A stretch of 64,000 bases of DNA from NCBI RefSeq assembly GCF_020524585.1, contig NZ_JAIVLK010000001.1:186001-250000 (forward strand). The letters are read 5' to 3'. Made by a program: the position numbers and the translations under genes. Shown here piece by piece: positions 38,465-47,413 of this stretch. Below the pieces are notes generated by a model. It was given only the letters and a program-made list of their open reading frames with translations, did not search any database and was not told the DNA's origin. Origin of the DNA: Celeribacter naphthalenivorans. GTDB taxonomy: Bacteria; Pseudomonadota; Alphaproteobacteria; Rhodobacterales; Rhodobacteraceae. How positions within the stretch are numbered: the first letter of the stretch is position 1; every line of letters begins with the position of its first letter.

Positions 38465-39058
38465 CTAATCGAGAGATCGCGCGGTGATCGCCTCGGCGAC
38501 TTCATCGGCAGTCTTGAGCGTGCGCACGACCAAAGGCACGAGCAAAGCCAACATGTTGCGCTCCAACCCACGCGCGCGCTGTGCCTCTCGGACCTCGTCG
38601 AACTGCGCGCGGATCAGCGGGATGAACCGCCAGACCAAAGACATGGCGAGCGCGATCTTGTCCTTTGGCACCCACGCGGGCGCACGGGACAGAAGCGCCA
38701 TGATGCCCTCGGTGAACTCGCTGGCACGCGTCGTGTAGGTCACCAAAGCGGCGGCCAGCAGAAGCGCCATGAGGCGCAGCGTGACATAAACCGCCATCGA
38801 GAGACCCGCGAGCCAGAGCTGGGCGGCGAAGATAATCACGAGGACAAAGAGGGCGGGGCGGATCGCGGTAAAGGCGTCGCGGGGGCTGAGACCGGCTGCG
38901 CCATAGCCAAGCGCGACGAGCAGAAGTCCCAGCGTCAGTACGACAGGATGCGTGACGACAAAAAGCGCCGTGCAGTAGAGAAACAGGATCGCCAGTTTCC
39001 ACGCCGGGCGCGCACGGTGCAGTAGGCTGTCGCCGGGGATGTAGAGGTCCGTCAGCAT
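38465..39058 (-). CDS. bioN: Biotin ECF transporter transmembrane protein (BioN)
   Basis: Encodes 197 residues with four to five helices and the cytoplasmic EcfT signature 'LVWRFIPLIRAQFDEVREAQRARG' (about 143-166). Together with BioM and BioY it imports biotin. 'IPGDSLLHRARPAWKL' (about 7-22) starts typical BioN. Overlaps bioM by 7 bp. Confidence 0.93.
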   Translation of the reverse strand: MLTDLYIPGDSLLHRARPAWKLAILFLYCTALFVVTHPVVLTLGLLLVALGYGAAGLSPRDAFTAIRPALFVLVIIFAAQLWLAGLSMAVYVTLRLMALLLAAALVTYTTRASEFTEGIMALLSRAPAWVPKDKIALAMSLVWRFIPLIRAQFDEVREAQRARGLERNMLALLVPLVVRTLKTADEVAEAITARSLD

Positions 39059-39729
39059 CCGCCCAAATCTTCGCAGAGTTTCCGGTAGGCGGGGATGACC
39101 TCTTCGGGGGGGCCATCGGCGTAGATGCCACCTTCTGCGATATGCAAAACCCGGTCGAACCCCGCGAGCAGGTCGAGGTCATGCGACACGACCACAGCGG
39201 GCTGGGGCAGGGTGGCCAGCACGCGCATGAATTGCATCTTGTTGCGCAGGTCCAAAAGCGTGGTCGGTTCGTCGAAGACGATCATTTCGGGCTCGGTCAC
39301 CAACACGCCCGCCAGCGCGACCATCTGCTTTTCGCCGCCGGACAGTTGATGCGTCAGACGGCCCTTGAGATGGGTGAGCGACAGGTCGCTGAGCACACGC
39401 TCGATACGTGCGGCAACCTCGGCTTTCGGCAATTTGCGGGATTTGAGGCCAAAGGCCAGATCTTCCTCGACCAACGGATAAACGATCTGGTTGTCGGGGT
39501 TCTGGAACATGAAGCCGACATGGCGGCGCAGGTCGTCTTCGGTGTCAGAAAACCGGACCATGCCGGAAGTGGGTTTCTCCAACCCGTTGAAAAGCCGGAG
39601 AAACGTGCTTTTCCCGGAGCCGTTGTTGCCGATCACGCCGATGCGGCTCTCGGTCAGCTCCAAGGTGATCTCCGACAGGATCTCGCGCGTGCCTTTGGTC
39701 ACGGAGACCCTGTCGAAATGCATGGACAT
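39052..39729 (-). CDS. bioM: Biotin ECF transporter ATPase (BioM)
   Basis: Encodes 225 residues. ABC ATPase with Walker A 'IGNNGSGKSTFLRL' (about 34-47), Q loop 'MFQNPDNQIV', ABC signature 'HQLSGGEKQMVALAGVL' (about 134-150) and Walker B 'MIVFDEPTTLLDL'. Powers biotin uptake through BioN/BioY. The ATG overlaps the bioY stop (TGATG). Confidence 0.94.
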   Translation of the reverse strand: MSMHFDRVSVTKGTREILSEITLELTESRIGVIGNNGSGKSTFLRLFNGLEKPTSGMVRFSDTEDDLRRHVGFMFQNPDNQIVYPLVEEDLAFGLKSRKLPKAEVAARIERVLSDLSLTHLKGRLTHQLSGGEKQMVALAGVLVTEPEMIVFDEPTTLLDLRNKMQFMRVLATLPQPAVVVSHDLDLLAGFDRVLHIAEGGIYADGPPEEVIPAYRKLCEDLGGC

Positions 39730-40277
39730 CAGGCGGCTTGTCCGATGATCGGGTAGGATTTCTTGACCGTGACCATAACGGCAGCGGCGACGAGCGCCTT
39801 GACGATGTCGCCGGGGATGAAGGTCACGGAGCCCATGAAGGCCTTGGAAATCGGCACGCCCGCCATGAGGCTGATGCCCGGAATGCCGATGGCGTAAAGG
39901 ACGCCGATGCCGCCGACCACACAGATCAGCGTGGCGGAGACGAAAGACAGCCCGTCCCAGTATTTCTCTGTCATCCAGCCGATGACGAAAGCGGCGACGA
40001 GCCAGCCCAGAAGGAAGCCTGCGGTCGGGCCGAAGAACACCGAAAGACCGCCGCGACCGCCCGACAAAAGCGGCAGGCCGATGGCGACGAGCACCAGAAG
40101 AAGAAGGATCGCCAAGCCGCCCCGTTTCGCGCCCAAGACGCCGCCTGCGAGCATGACGCCCAAAGACTGCGCCGTGATCGGCACCGGCAAAATCGGCAGG
40201 GCAATCGGCGGAAACACCGCCATTACGGCGGTCAAAGCCGCAAACAAAGCAATCAAGGTGATGTCGCGCGTGGTCAT
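39729..40277 (-). CDS. bioY: Biotin ECF transporter substrate-binding membrane protein (BioY)
   Basis: Encodes 182 residues with six helices, matching BioY length. 'LPVPITAQSLGVMLAGGVLGAKRG' (about 30-53), 'GRGGLSVFFGPTAGFLLGW' (about 73-91) and 'FIPGDIVKAL' (near 158) are the BioY signature. GGAGGAGATCCC precedes the ATG. The 222 bp upstream contain a cluster of TGCAAA words but no TTATCTATAA-type BioR box that I can see. Confidence 0.94.
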   Translation of the reverse strand: MTTRDITLIALFAALTAVMAVFPPIALPILPVPITAQSLGVMLAGGVLGAKRGGLAILLLLVLVAIGLPLLSGGRGGLSVFFGPTAGFLLGWLVAAFVIGWMTEKYWDGLSFVSATLICVVGGIGVLYAIGIPGISLMAGVPISKAFMGSVTFIPGDIVKALVAAAVMVTVKKSYPIIGQAA

Positions 40278-40384
40278 GGGATCTCCTCCACAGAGTGCCG
40301 GTTTGGATCGGCTACATAGCTTTGGCGCAGAGTGATAAGCGCCCGCTTCACCTTTGGTAAACCCCCTTTTTCGACAGGTTTCAG

Positions 40385-40455
40385 TTTGCTTTGCAAAATT
40401 GCGGAAAATCTCTGCAAAACCGGCTTTGAACGTGCGTGGCTGCAAAGTTATGCAA
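40385..40455. promoter_or_regulatory. Cluster of TGCAAA words upstream of bioY
   Basis: TTTGC-TTT-GCAAA (40385-40397) and further TGCAAA or TGCGGAAA words at about 40392, 40400, 40412, 40441 and 40451 lie in an AT-rich 222-bp gap. They resemble half sites of RamB/ScfR (PccR-type) regulators, but spacing does not match the TTTGCAAA-N4-TTTGCAAA consensus. Function unproven. Confidence 0.2.
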
Positions 40456-40499
40456 GAATTTTCCCATATTTTCAGACCTTTCGGTCAAGTTTTTCGCTG

Positions 40500-41762
40500 T
40501 CAATTGGACGAATGTCGATCCAAGCCGCGCGCGGAAAAGTAGCTTAGCCCGGCCATGACGCCAGCTGTGGCGAGGCAAAGCCAAAGCCCGCCCAGTTGAT
40601 AAGACAGGCCAGACAAAAGCGTGCCCAACAGCCGCCCCGCCGCGTTGGCCATATAGTAGAAACCGACATCCATCGTCACGCGGTCCTCACCGGAGAAGGC
40701 GAGGATGAGGTAGGAATGCACCGAGGAGTTTACGGCAAAAACAAAGCCGAAGATCAGGAGACCCGCGACCAGTGAGATGGTGAGCCAAAGCGTCGGCGCG
40801 CCTGCGATCAGGGCGAGCGCGGCCAGCACAAAGGGGATGGGCGTCAATAGTCCGACCCATTTGACCGCCATCCGCGCACCGGCCGCGTCGTCTCCGGCGG
40901 CGCCCTTGAGGAACCTGGGCGCGATGCCCTGGACAAAGCCATAGCCGATGATCCAGAGCGCCATGAAGGCACCGACGATGAAAAAGGCCTGACGCGCGCC
41001 TTCGGGGGTGCCGTCGGAAAAGATCGCTTTGAAATAGATCGGGATGCCAACGACGAACCAGACATCGCGCGCGCCAAACAGGAACATGCGGGCGAGGGAG
41101 AGCTGGTTGATGCGGTGATCCTTCGACCAGATCGCGGAGATTTTCGTGCCTTTCTTGCCGGTCGGAAGGCCCTTGGGCATGAACACTGCCACCGCCACGA
41201 GGATCACGGCGAGGACCAAAGCCATGCCCCAGACCGCCGCTTTGAACCCTGCGATTGCAAGCAGTGCGGCCCCTAAGAAAAAGCCAAAGCCTTTGACCGC
41301 ATTCTTCGATCCGGTGAGCACGGCGACCCATTTAAAGAGGCTGCCGTCGCCCTTCGGGGCCAAGATTTTGACCGCCGATTTCGACGACATTTTCGCGAGG
41401 TCTTTGGCGACGCCCGAGGCGCCTTGCACGGCCATGACGTAGATCACCGAGGCCGACACCGACCAAGCGGGATCAAGCCCGGCGAGGGCGGCCAAGGCCC
41501 CGATCTGGATCACCAACCCGGCGTAAAGCGTTGAGGTCAAACCGAAACGCGCCGCCAGCCAGCCAGCAGAGAGGTTCGTCACGATGCCCGCGATTTCGTA
41601 GAACAGGAACAGATAGGCCAATTGGATCGGCGAAAACCCCAGCCCGTTGAAATGCAACAGAACCAGCATCCTGAGCGCGCCGTCCGAGAGCATGAAGGCC
41701 CAGTAGGCCGCCGTGACGGCCATATAGGCGCGTAAGGGATTTTCCGCCGTTGCCGTAGTCAT
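40500..41762 (-). CDS. arsJ: Organoarsenical efflux MFS permease (ArsJ)
   Basis: Encodes 420 residues with twelve predicted helices. ArsJ exports 1-arseno-3-phosphoglycerate, which then hydrolyses back to arsenate outside. 'YWAFMLSDGALRMLVLLHFNGLGFSPIQLAYLFLFYE' (about 20-56) and 'GASGVAKDLAKMSSKSAVKILAP' are highly characteristic of ArsJ. Its ATG overlaps the GAPDH stop (TGATG), the usual gene pair. Confidence 0.94.
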   Translation of the reverse strand: MTTATAENPLRAYMAVTAAYWAFMLSDGALRMLVLLHFNGLGFSPIQLAYLFLFYEIAGIVTNLSAGWLAARFGLTSTLYAGLVIQIGALAALAGLDPAWSVSASVIYVMAVQGASGVAKDLAKMSSKSAVKILAPKGDGSLFKWVAVLTGSKNAVKGFGFFLGAALLAIAGFKAAVWGMALVLAVILVAVAVFMPKGLPTGKKGTKISAIWSKDHRINQLSLARMFLFGARDVWFVVGIPIYFKAIFSDGTPEGARQAFFIVGAFMALWIIGYGFVQGIAPRFLKGAAGDDAAGARMAVKWVGLLTPIPFVLAALALIAGAPTLWLTISLVAGLLIFGFVFAVNSSVHSYLILAFSGEDRVTMDVGFYYMANAAGRLLGTLLSGLSYQLGGLWLCLATAGVMAGLSYFSARGLDRHSSN

Positions 41763-42772
41763 CACATGGCACTCGCAACCATGCGGGCGATGTCCGCGAG
41801 GCGGCAGGCATAGCCCCATTCATTGTCATACCAAGCGTAGATTTTCACCTGCGTGCCGTTGATCACCATGGTCGATTGCGCGTCGACGATGGAGCTGCGC
41901 GGGTCGTTGACGTAATCGGTCGACACCAACGGGCGGGTCTCAAAGCCGAGGATGCCTTTGAGCGCGCCTTCGGAGGCCGCTTTGAACAGGGCGTTGACCT
42001 CTTCAGCAGTTGTTTCGCGTTCCACTTCGAAAACGCAATCGGTGATCGACGCGTTGAGCAAAGGCACCCGCACCGCATGACCATTCAGACGGCCTTTCAA
42101 CTCCGGGTAGATCAAAGTGATCGCCGTTGCTGAGCCCGTGGTGGTCGGGATCAGGTTCATCGAGGCGGCCCGCGCGCGGCGCATGTCCTTGGCCGGGCGG
42201 TCGACGATGGTCTGGGTGTTGGTCACGTCATGGATCGTCGTGATTGAGCCATGTTTGATGCCGAGGTTTTCGTGGATCACCTTCACCACCGGCGCGAGGC
42301 AATTCGTGGTGCAGGACGCCGCCGTCACCAGATCGTGCTCTTGCGGATCGTAAAGGTCGCTGTTCACGCCGTAAACGAGATTGAGCGCGCCACCGTCCTT
42401 TACGGGTGCTGAGACCACCACCTTTTTGACCCCCGCCTCGTAATATGGGGCAATCCGTTCGGCGGTCTTGAAATAGCCTGTGCAGTCAATCACCAGATCG
42501 ACGCCCAACTCCGCGAGCGGCAGGTTCTCGATCTGCGCCTCCCGAGTCAGCAACATATGCGTGCCGTTCACAGTCAGACTGTCGGCGTCATAGGAAATCT
42601 CGGCCCCCCAACGCCCGTGCACGGAGTCGAATTCCAGCAACAGCGCATGCTGTTCCGGGTCTCCGGCCAGATCGTTGATCAACACGATGTTCTCACCCAG
42701 CCCGCGATCAAACAGGTCGCGCAGCGCGAGTTTTCCAATGCGGCCAAGACCGTTCAGAGCAATTTTAACCAT
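41762..42772 (-). CDS. ArsJ-associated glyceraldehyde-3-phosphate dehydrogenase
   Basis: Encodes 336 residues. The NAD-binding start '[19 protein letters not shown]' (2-20) and active-site '[10 protein letters not shown]' (Cys154) with His181 in '[10 protein letters not shown]' show an intact GAPDH. In this cluster it uses arsenate in place of phosphate to make 1-arseno-3-phosphoglycerate for ArsJ. It sits between the ArsR-reductase fusion and arsJ, so it is the arsenic-specific copy rather than the glycolytic one. AGGA lies before the ATG. Confidence 0.93.
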   Translation of the reverse strand: MVKIALNGLGRIGKLALRDLFDRGLGENIVLINDLAGDPEQHALLLEFDSVHGRWGAEISYDADSLTVNGTHMLLTREAQIENLPLAELGVDLVIDCTGYFKTAERIAPYYEAGVKKVVVSAPVKDGGALNLVYGVNSDLYDPQEHDLVTAASCTTNCLAPVVKVIHENLGIKHGSITTIHDVTNTQTIVDRPAKDMRRARAASMNLIPTTTGSATAITLIYPELKGRLNGHAVRVPLLNASITDCVFEVERETTAEEVNALFKAASEGALKGILGFETRPLVSTDYVNDPRSSIVDAQSTMVINGTQVKIYAWYDNEWGYACRLADIARMVASAM

Positions 42773-42781
42773 GATAAATCC

Positions 42782-43597
42782 TTAGATATCAGAGAGATCG
42801 TCAATCTTTTTTTGCAGCGAAAGACGGTCCAGTTTTTCAATGGGGAGCGCGGTAAAGACCTCGATCCTGCGGCGCAGCGCCTCATAGGTCTGTGCAAAGG
42901 CCAAAGCACGCTCAGCCTCTGATCCGGTCGCTTTCACCGGGTCCGGCAGGCCCCAATGCGCGCTCAAAGGCTGACCGATCCACGGCGCGCAGTCTTCGCT
43001 GGCGGCCAGATCACAGACGGTGAAGGTGAAGTCGAAAGCGGGGGCGTCTTCGTCCTGAAAGTCGGTGACATCTTTCGGATGCAATCCGGCGGTGAGATGC
43101 CCGTGACGTTCCAAAAGCGCGCGGGTTTGTGGGTTGATCTCAACGCTCGGACGGGTGCCCGCGGAAAACGCTTCGAACCGTCCGGCGCCCAGTTTATTCA
43201 ACAGGGCTTCGGCCATGATCGAGCGCGCGGAATTGCCGGAACACAGGAACAGCACCCGGTAGGGCCGCGTCTCGTGTTCGGGCAGGGCGCTCAGGCACAT
43301 CTCGGGCCGCCCGCGACAGCAATCGTTGACCAGATAGCTCACCAGCCCGTCGCATTGCGCCATGTCCACGCCGTAAAACAGCGACCGCCCCTCGCGCGTC
43401 GCGGTGATCAGCCCGGTGTGCAACAGATCGGAGAGATAGCCCGAGAGCGTGTTGGGTTTCATCTCGAGCGCTTCGGCGATTTCCGTCGGGCGCACGGGGC
43501 GCGGGGCAAAGCGCATCAACAGGCGAAACACGGAGAGGCGACCGGGATGGCCGAGGGCGGCGAAGGCCTGGGGCGCATTGTGGGCGTCAAAGGGCAT
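42782..43597 (-). CDS. ArsR-type repressor fused to a low-molecular-weight-phosphatase arsenate reductase
   Basis: Encodes 271 residues in two parts. Residues about 7-78 form the ArsR winged helix ('LGHPGRLSVFRLLMRF', 'LEMKPNTLSGYLSDLLHTGLI'). A linker carries Cys93-Cys94-x6-Cys101 ('NDCCRGRPEMC'), reminiscent of the As(III) site of Acidithiobacillus ArsR (Cys95, Cys96, Cys102). Residues about 113-250 are an LMW phosphatase/arsenate-reductase domain with the C-x5-R loop 'CSGNSARS' (Cys119 to Arg125) and 'GLPDPVKATGSE' (the DP acid). It would sense As(III) and reduce As(V). First gene of the ars cluster. Confidence 0.92.
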   Translation of the reverse strand: MPFDAHNAPQAFAALGHPGRLSVFRLLMRFAPRPVRPTEIAEALEMKPNTLSGYLSDLLHTGLITATREGRSLFYGVDMAQCDGLVSYLVNDCCRGRPEMCLSALPEHETRPYRVLFLCSGNSARSIMAEALLNKLGAGRFEAFSAGTRPSVEINPQTRALLERHGHLTAGLHPKDVTDFQDEDAPAFDFTFTVCDLAASEDCAPWIGQPLSAHWGLPDPVKATGSEAERALAFAQTYEALRRRIEVFTALPIEKLDRLSLQKKIDDLSDI

Positions 43598-43612
43598 GGG
43601 CGACTCGCTTAC

Positions 43613-43633
43613 TATTCGATAATTCGTGAATAA
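43613..43633. promoter_or_regulatory. ArsR operator candidate upstream of the ArsR-reductase fusion
   Basis: ATTC-GT-GAAT (43622-43631), with an additional ATTCG half at 43614-43618, lies 24 bp before the start codon. The ATTC...GAAT arms are typical of ArsR-family sites. Would give autoregulation of the ars operon. Confidence 0.45.
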
Positions 43634-43822
43634 TGGAAATATGAACTATGGCCAAACCAAATCCCTCGATCCTCGCGTGAAATTTTTATGACAGGCCAAT
43701 CCTGTCGCTCGGACATGCCGACGAGGTGAGACACCCCGCCGCAGATGGGCGGCTTAAGAGTGGCCTGCGATTGCATCCCCTGTCGCAACGTGCCAGCAAA
43801 GGGCAGATCTGTAAAAACAGCA

Positions 43823-43856
43823 CACAGCCTGTAAAGCACAGCCTCTAAAGCACAGC
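43823..43856 (+). repeat. 14-bp tandem repeat upstream of cydD
   Basis: CACAGCCTGTAAAG (43823-43836) is followed directly by CACAGCCTCTAAAG (43837-43850) and a partial third copy CACAGC, ending 14 bp before the cydD ATG in place of a clear ribosome-binding site. Confidence 0.6.
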
Positions 43857-43870
43857 GGGATCACACGCGC

Positions 43871-45562
43871 ATGACACGACCAAAGAAACGCCGCCCGGTC
43901 GCGCCGGATCGGCAAAGGCTCAAAACGCTTTTGGCCGGGGAAAACCGCGCGATCAAATTGGCCTCTTACATGACCGCTGCCTCGGCGCTCTTGTGGTTGC
44001 CGCAGGCGGCGGTCGTGGCGGGGGTGTTTGCGCGGTTGTTGACGGGCGAGGGCGGTGTCACGGTTCTGACCGGCGTGATCGCCTTTCTGGGCTTTGCCGC
44101 GCTGCGTTTGATGCTCAATTACCTCGCCGAAGGCCTGCTGTTTCGCGCGGGCCAAAACATCGTTACCCGGACGCGGCAGGAGATTTTGGTGCGCGAAGCG
44201 AACAGTCTCGGCACCTCGCCTCTGGGCGGTCCCGGAGCGCTCGCGGCCTTGGCGGGCGAAAAACTCGACGCGCTTTTGCCCTATATCACCCGCTACGCCC
44301 CCGCCCAGACCCGCGTGATGACCGTGCCTTTCGCCATCCTCGCGATTGCCTTTTGGCAAAGCTGGGCCGTCGGGCTGGTCTTTGTCATTGCCGGGCCTCT
44401 GATCCCTGTGTTCATGGCGCTGGTGGGCTATGCCGCCAAGGAGGCCTCCGAGCGCCAAATGCAGGAAATCGGTTCTCTGGGCGATCTTTTGGTCGACCGG
44501 CTGGCTGCCCTTGCGGACATCCGACTTTTGGGCGCCGCCCCGCGACTGATCGAGCGCTTTGAACAGGCCGCCGACGATCTGCGCGACCGCACCATGGCGG
44601 TGCTGCGCATCGCGTTTCTGTCCTCGACCGTGCTCGAATTGTTCGCTGCTTTAGGCGTCGCCATGGTCGCCGTCTGGGTCGGGTTTTCGCTTTTGGGGGA
44701 GCTGAGCTGGGGCGCTTATGGCGGCGGCATCACGCCTTGGGGCGGGATTTTCCTTTTGCTTCTGGCGCCCGATTATTTCCAGCCGCTGCGCGATCTCTCC
44801 GCCGCCTGGCATGACAAAGCCGCAGCGCTGGCCGTGGCGGGTGAATTGGACGCGTGGCAAGCCCATGAGGCCGAGACGCTTTTGGGCACCGGCGACAAGG
44901 TCGCGCCGCTCGCGGGGCCCGCTCGTATTCGCACCTCGGGTCTTTCGGTGACGCGGGGCAGTCGGGTGATTGCCTATCCCGATGCCGACATCCTCCCCGG
45001 CGCGCGGGTGGCCCTTTCCGGTCCATCAGGCGCAGGAAAAACCACACTTTTGCGGGTGTTGGCGGGGTTGGAACGTCCGAGCCGCGGGGCGGTCGAGGTT
45101 GCCGGGCAGGCCTTGTCCGACGACACCGCCGACGCTTGGCGCGCGCGCCTTGGTTGGATGCCGCAGGCGCCGATGTTCTTGGGTCGCTCACTGCGCCACA
45201 ACATCGCTTTCGGCGCGCCTTTGAGCGCTGACTTGATCTCCGACGCGGCCCTGAAACAGGTGCTCGCAGCGCTGCCAAAGGGCGACTTGACCGTTCTGGG
45301 CGAGACCGGCGGCGGGCTGTCGGGCGGCGAAGCACGCCGCGTGATGCTGGCCCGTGCTTTGGCCGCGCGGCCCGATGTGGTGCTCGCAGATGAACCCACG
45401 GCGGACCTCGATCATGAGACCGCCGACCGGGTGACCGAGGCGCTTTTGGCGCTGGCGGACCGTGGCGCGACCCTGATCGTTGCCACCCATGACGCGCGGC
45501 TCATCGCCCGAATGGATCAGGTGATCGAGATTGCGCCAGAAGGGGGACGCGCCCATGGCTAA
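43871..45562 (+). CDS. cydD: Thiol reductant ABC exporter subunit CydD
   Basis: Encodes 563 residues: six-helix ABC membrane domain (about 30-320) and an ATPase domain with Walker A 'GPSGAGKTTLLRVL' (about 382-395), signature 'GGGLSGGEARRVMLARAL' (about 479-496) and Walker B 'VVLADEPTADLD'. CydDC exports cysteine and glutathione to the periplasm and is needed to assemble cytochrome bd. The stop overlaps cydC by 8 bp. Its 5' region holds a 14-bp tandem repeat and no strong ribosome site. Confidence 0.94.
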   Translation: MTRPKKRRPVAPDRQRLKTLLAGENRAIKLASYMTAASALLWLPQAAVVAGVFARLLTGEGGVTVLTGVIAFLGFAALRLMLNYLAEGLLFRAGQNIVTRTRQEILVREANSLGTSPLGGPGALAALAGEKLDALLPYITRYAPAQTRVMTVPFAILAIAFWQSWAVGLVFVIAGPLIPVFMALVGYAAKEASERQMQEIGSLGDLLVDRLAALADIRLLGAAPRLIERFEQAADDLRDRTMAVLRIAFLSSTVLELFAALGVAMVAVWVGFSLLGELSWGAYGGGITPWGGIFLLLLAPDYFQPLRDLSAAWHDKAAALAVAGELDAWQAHEAETLLGTGDKVAPLAGPARIRTSGLSVTRGSRVIAYPDADILPGARVALSGPSGAGKTTLLRVLAGLERPSRGAVEVAGQALSDDTADAWRARLGWMPQAPMFLGRSLRHNIAFGAPLSADLISDAALKQVLAALPKGDLTVLGETGGGLSGGEARRVMLARALAARPDVVLADEPTADLDHETADRVTEALLALADRGATLIVATHDARLIARMDQVIEIAPEGGRAHG

Positions 45563-47180
45563 GCTTTGGCATATCTTCTGCCTCATGATGCGGGGGGAGC
45601 GCAGATCTTTGCTGCGCGGGCTGGCGCTGTCTGCGCTGGTCTTGATCATGGGCGCCTCGCTTCTGGGTCTCTCTGGCTGGTTCATCGTCGCGGCCTCTGC
45701 CGCTGGTCTCGCTGGTGTCGGCGCCGTTTTCGACGTGTTCCGCCCCTCCGCCATGGTGCGCTTTCTGGCGGTCACCCGCACCGCGACCCGCTATGGCGAG
45801 CGGGTGCTGACCCATGATGCCACATTGCGCGCCTTGGCCAAGCTGCGGGTCACGCTTTTGGCGGCGCTCTCGACCCGGTCGCATGACCGTTTGATCCGGC
45901 TCAGAGGCGCGCAGGCGCTCAACCGGATCGTCGCCGATGTCGATGCGTTGGACGGCGTGCCCTTGCGGCTGTTCCTGCCGCTGATCGCCGGCGGCGCGAC
46001 GCAGGTTCTGGCGCTTGCTGTGCTGTCTTGGTTGGTCGATTGGCGGGTGGCCGTGGCGGTTTTCGGGATTTTCACCCTCGGCGGCCTTGGTGTCGTGCTT
46101 TGGGGTGTGCGCGGGGCGCGGGTGCCGTCGCGTCGGGCGGAAAGTGCCGCGCAGGCCTTTCGGGCGCGCTTCATCGATCTGGTCTCAACCCGTGAAGATC
46201 TCGCGCTCTACGGACAATTGCCGGATCAGCTTGTGGCCTGCCGCGATGCCGAGACGCGGCGTCAAACGGCGGCCACCACGACCGATCTGCGCGAGCGTCA
46301 GGCAGGTGCCGCGCTGATGGTGGTCTCGGCTCTGGCAGCGGCCTCTGCGCTCTGGATCGGTGGCACGTTGGCGGCGGCTGGCGAGATCACACCAGCGCGC
46401 GCGGCCATCGGGTTTTTCACGGCGCTGGCTTTGATGGAAACCGTGGCGCCTCTGCGGCGCGCGGTGGCGGAGATCGGGCGAATGATCGGGGCCGCGCGTC
46501 GCGTGACGGCGCAGACCGAGATGCCGGACCTGCCCGACGCTTTGCCTTGGCCGGAGGGGCCACAGAGCCTGACATTTTCTTCCGTTACCTTCGCGCGCGG
46601 CACGGCGCGGCCGGTGCTGTCCGATTTCAACCTCACCGTCGCCCCCGGCGAATGGGTTGCGTTGAAAGGCCCGTCGGGCGTGGGCAAAAGCACGGTTTTG
46701 TTGCTCGCTGCTGGTGCTTTGCGCCAAGTAAACGGCGAAGTCTGTTTGAATGATCAACCTGTTACGGCATTTTTACCCGGTGCCACCACATTGGTCGGAC
46801 AACGGGCGGCGCTGATTCAAGGGACGATTGCGGAGAACCTGCGACTGGCCGCACCTGAGGCGACGGATGAGGCGCTTTGGGCGGCGCTTGCGGCCACGGC
46901 TCTGGACAAGGTGGTCGCGGGCAAAGGCGGGTTGGACGCGCGCCTCGGGCCACGCGGCGCGGGGCTTTCGGGCGGTGAGACGCGGCGATTGGTTTTGGCG
47001 CGGGCGATTCTGCGCCAGCCCTCTGTGTTGCTCTTGGATGAGCCGACCGAAGGGCTTGATACCGAAACCTCGGACAGGGTGCTGGCGGGGATTCGTGCGG
47101 CTTTGCCTGAGGCGGCGGTGTTGATCGCGGCGCACCGCGCGGAAGAGCAGGGGGCGGCGGACCGAATTCTGTCGCTCTGA
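45555..47180 (+). CDS. cydC: Thiol reductant ABC exporter subunit CydC
   Basis: Encodes 541 residues. Membrane domain from about 15 to 300, ATPase domain with Walker A 'GPSGVGKSTVLLLAAGAL' (about 374-391) and signature 'GAGLSGGETRRLVLARAILRQPSVLLLDEPTEGLD' (about 471-505). 'RYGERVLTHDATLRALAKLRV' (about 79-99) is typical of CydC. The ATG at 45555 was chosen because the protein alignment begins 'MAKLWHIFCLM'; it sits within the end of cydD, giving coupled translation. Forms the heterodimer with CydD. Confidence 0.94.
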   Translation: MAKLWHIFCLMMRGERRSLLRGLALSALVLIMGASLLGLSGWFIVAASAAGLAGVGAVFDVFRPSAMVRFLAVTRTATRYGERVLTHDATLRALAKLRVTLLAALSTRSHDRLIRLRGAQALNRIVADVDALDGVPLRLFLPLIAGGATQVLALAVLSWLVDWRVAVAVFGIFTLGGLGVVLWGVRGARVPSRRAESAAQAFRARFIDLVSTREDLALYGQLPDQLVACRDAETRRQTAATTTDLRERQAGAALMVVSALAAASALWIGGTLAAAGEITPARAAIGFFTALALMETVAPLRRAVAEIGRMIGAARRVTAQTEMPDLPDALPWPEGPQSLTFSSVTFARGTARPVLSDFNLTVAPGEWVALKGPSGVGKSTVLLLAAGALRQVNGEVCLNDQPVTAFLPGATTLVGQRAALIQGTIAENLRLAAPEATDEALWAALAATALDKVVAGKGGLDARLGPRGAGLSGGETRRLVLARAILRQPSVLLLDEPTEGLDTETSDRVLAGIRAALPEAAVLIAAHRAEEQGAADRILSL

Positions 47181-47308
47181 GAGAGGCCAGAAGGGCCGGC
47201 CCTCACGCGTAAGTGAACGCAAAGCGCCCCAATTTGCCGGAGGCGCGCCGCCATGTCGCGGTCACAATAAGATATATCTATAATATTGCATTTATTGACT
47301 TGGTTATT

Positions 47309-47322
47309 TTGACCTGGGTCAA
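47309..47322. promoter_or_regulatory. FNR-type box upstream of cydAB
   Basis: TTGAC-CTGG-GTCAA is a perfect inverted repeat with FNR/CRP spacing, 91 bp before the cydA ATG. The same arms occur before the peroxidase at 9474-9487. Fits oxygen-dependent control of a high-affinity oxidase. Confidence 0.62.
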
Positions 47323-47413
47323 AGTCCCCAAGCCTGTGGCGTTTTAAATCGAAGCTACAAACATGCATCTGCGAGACATCTTTTTCAGTCTCGCGCAAAA
47401 GGAGCAAGGGAAC

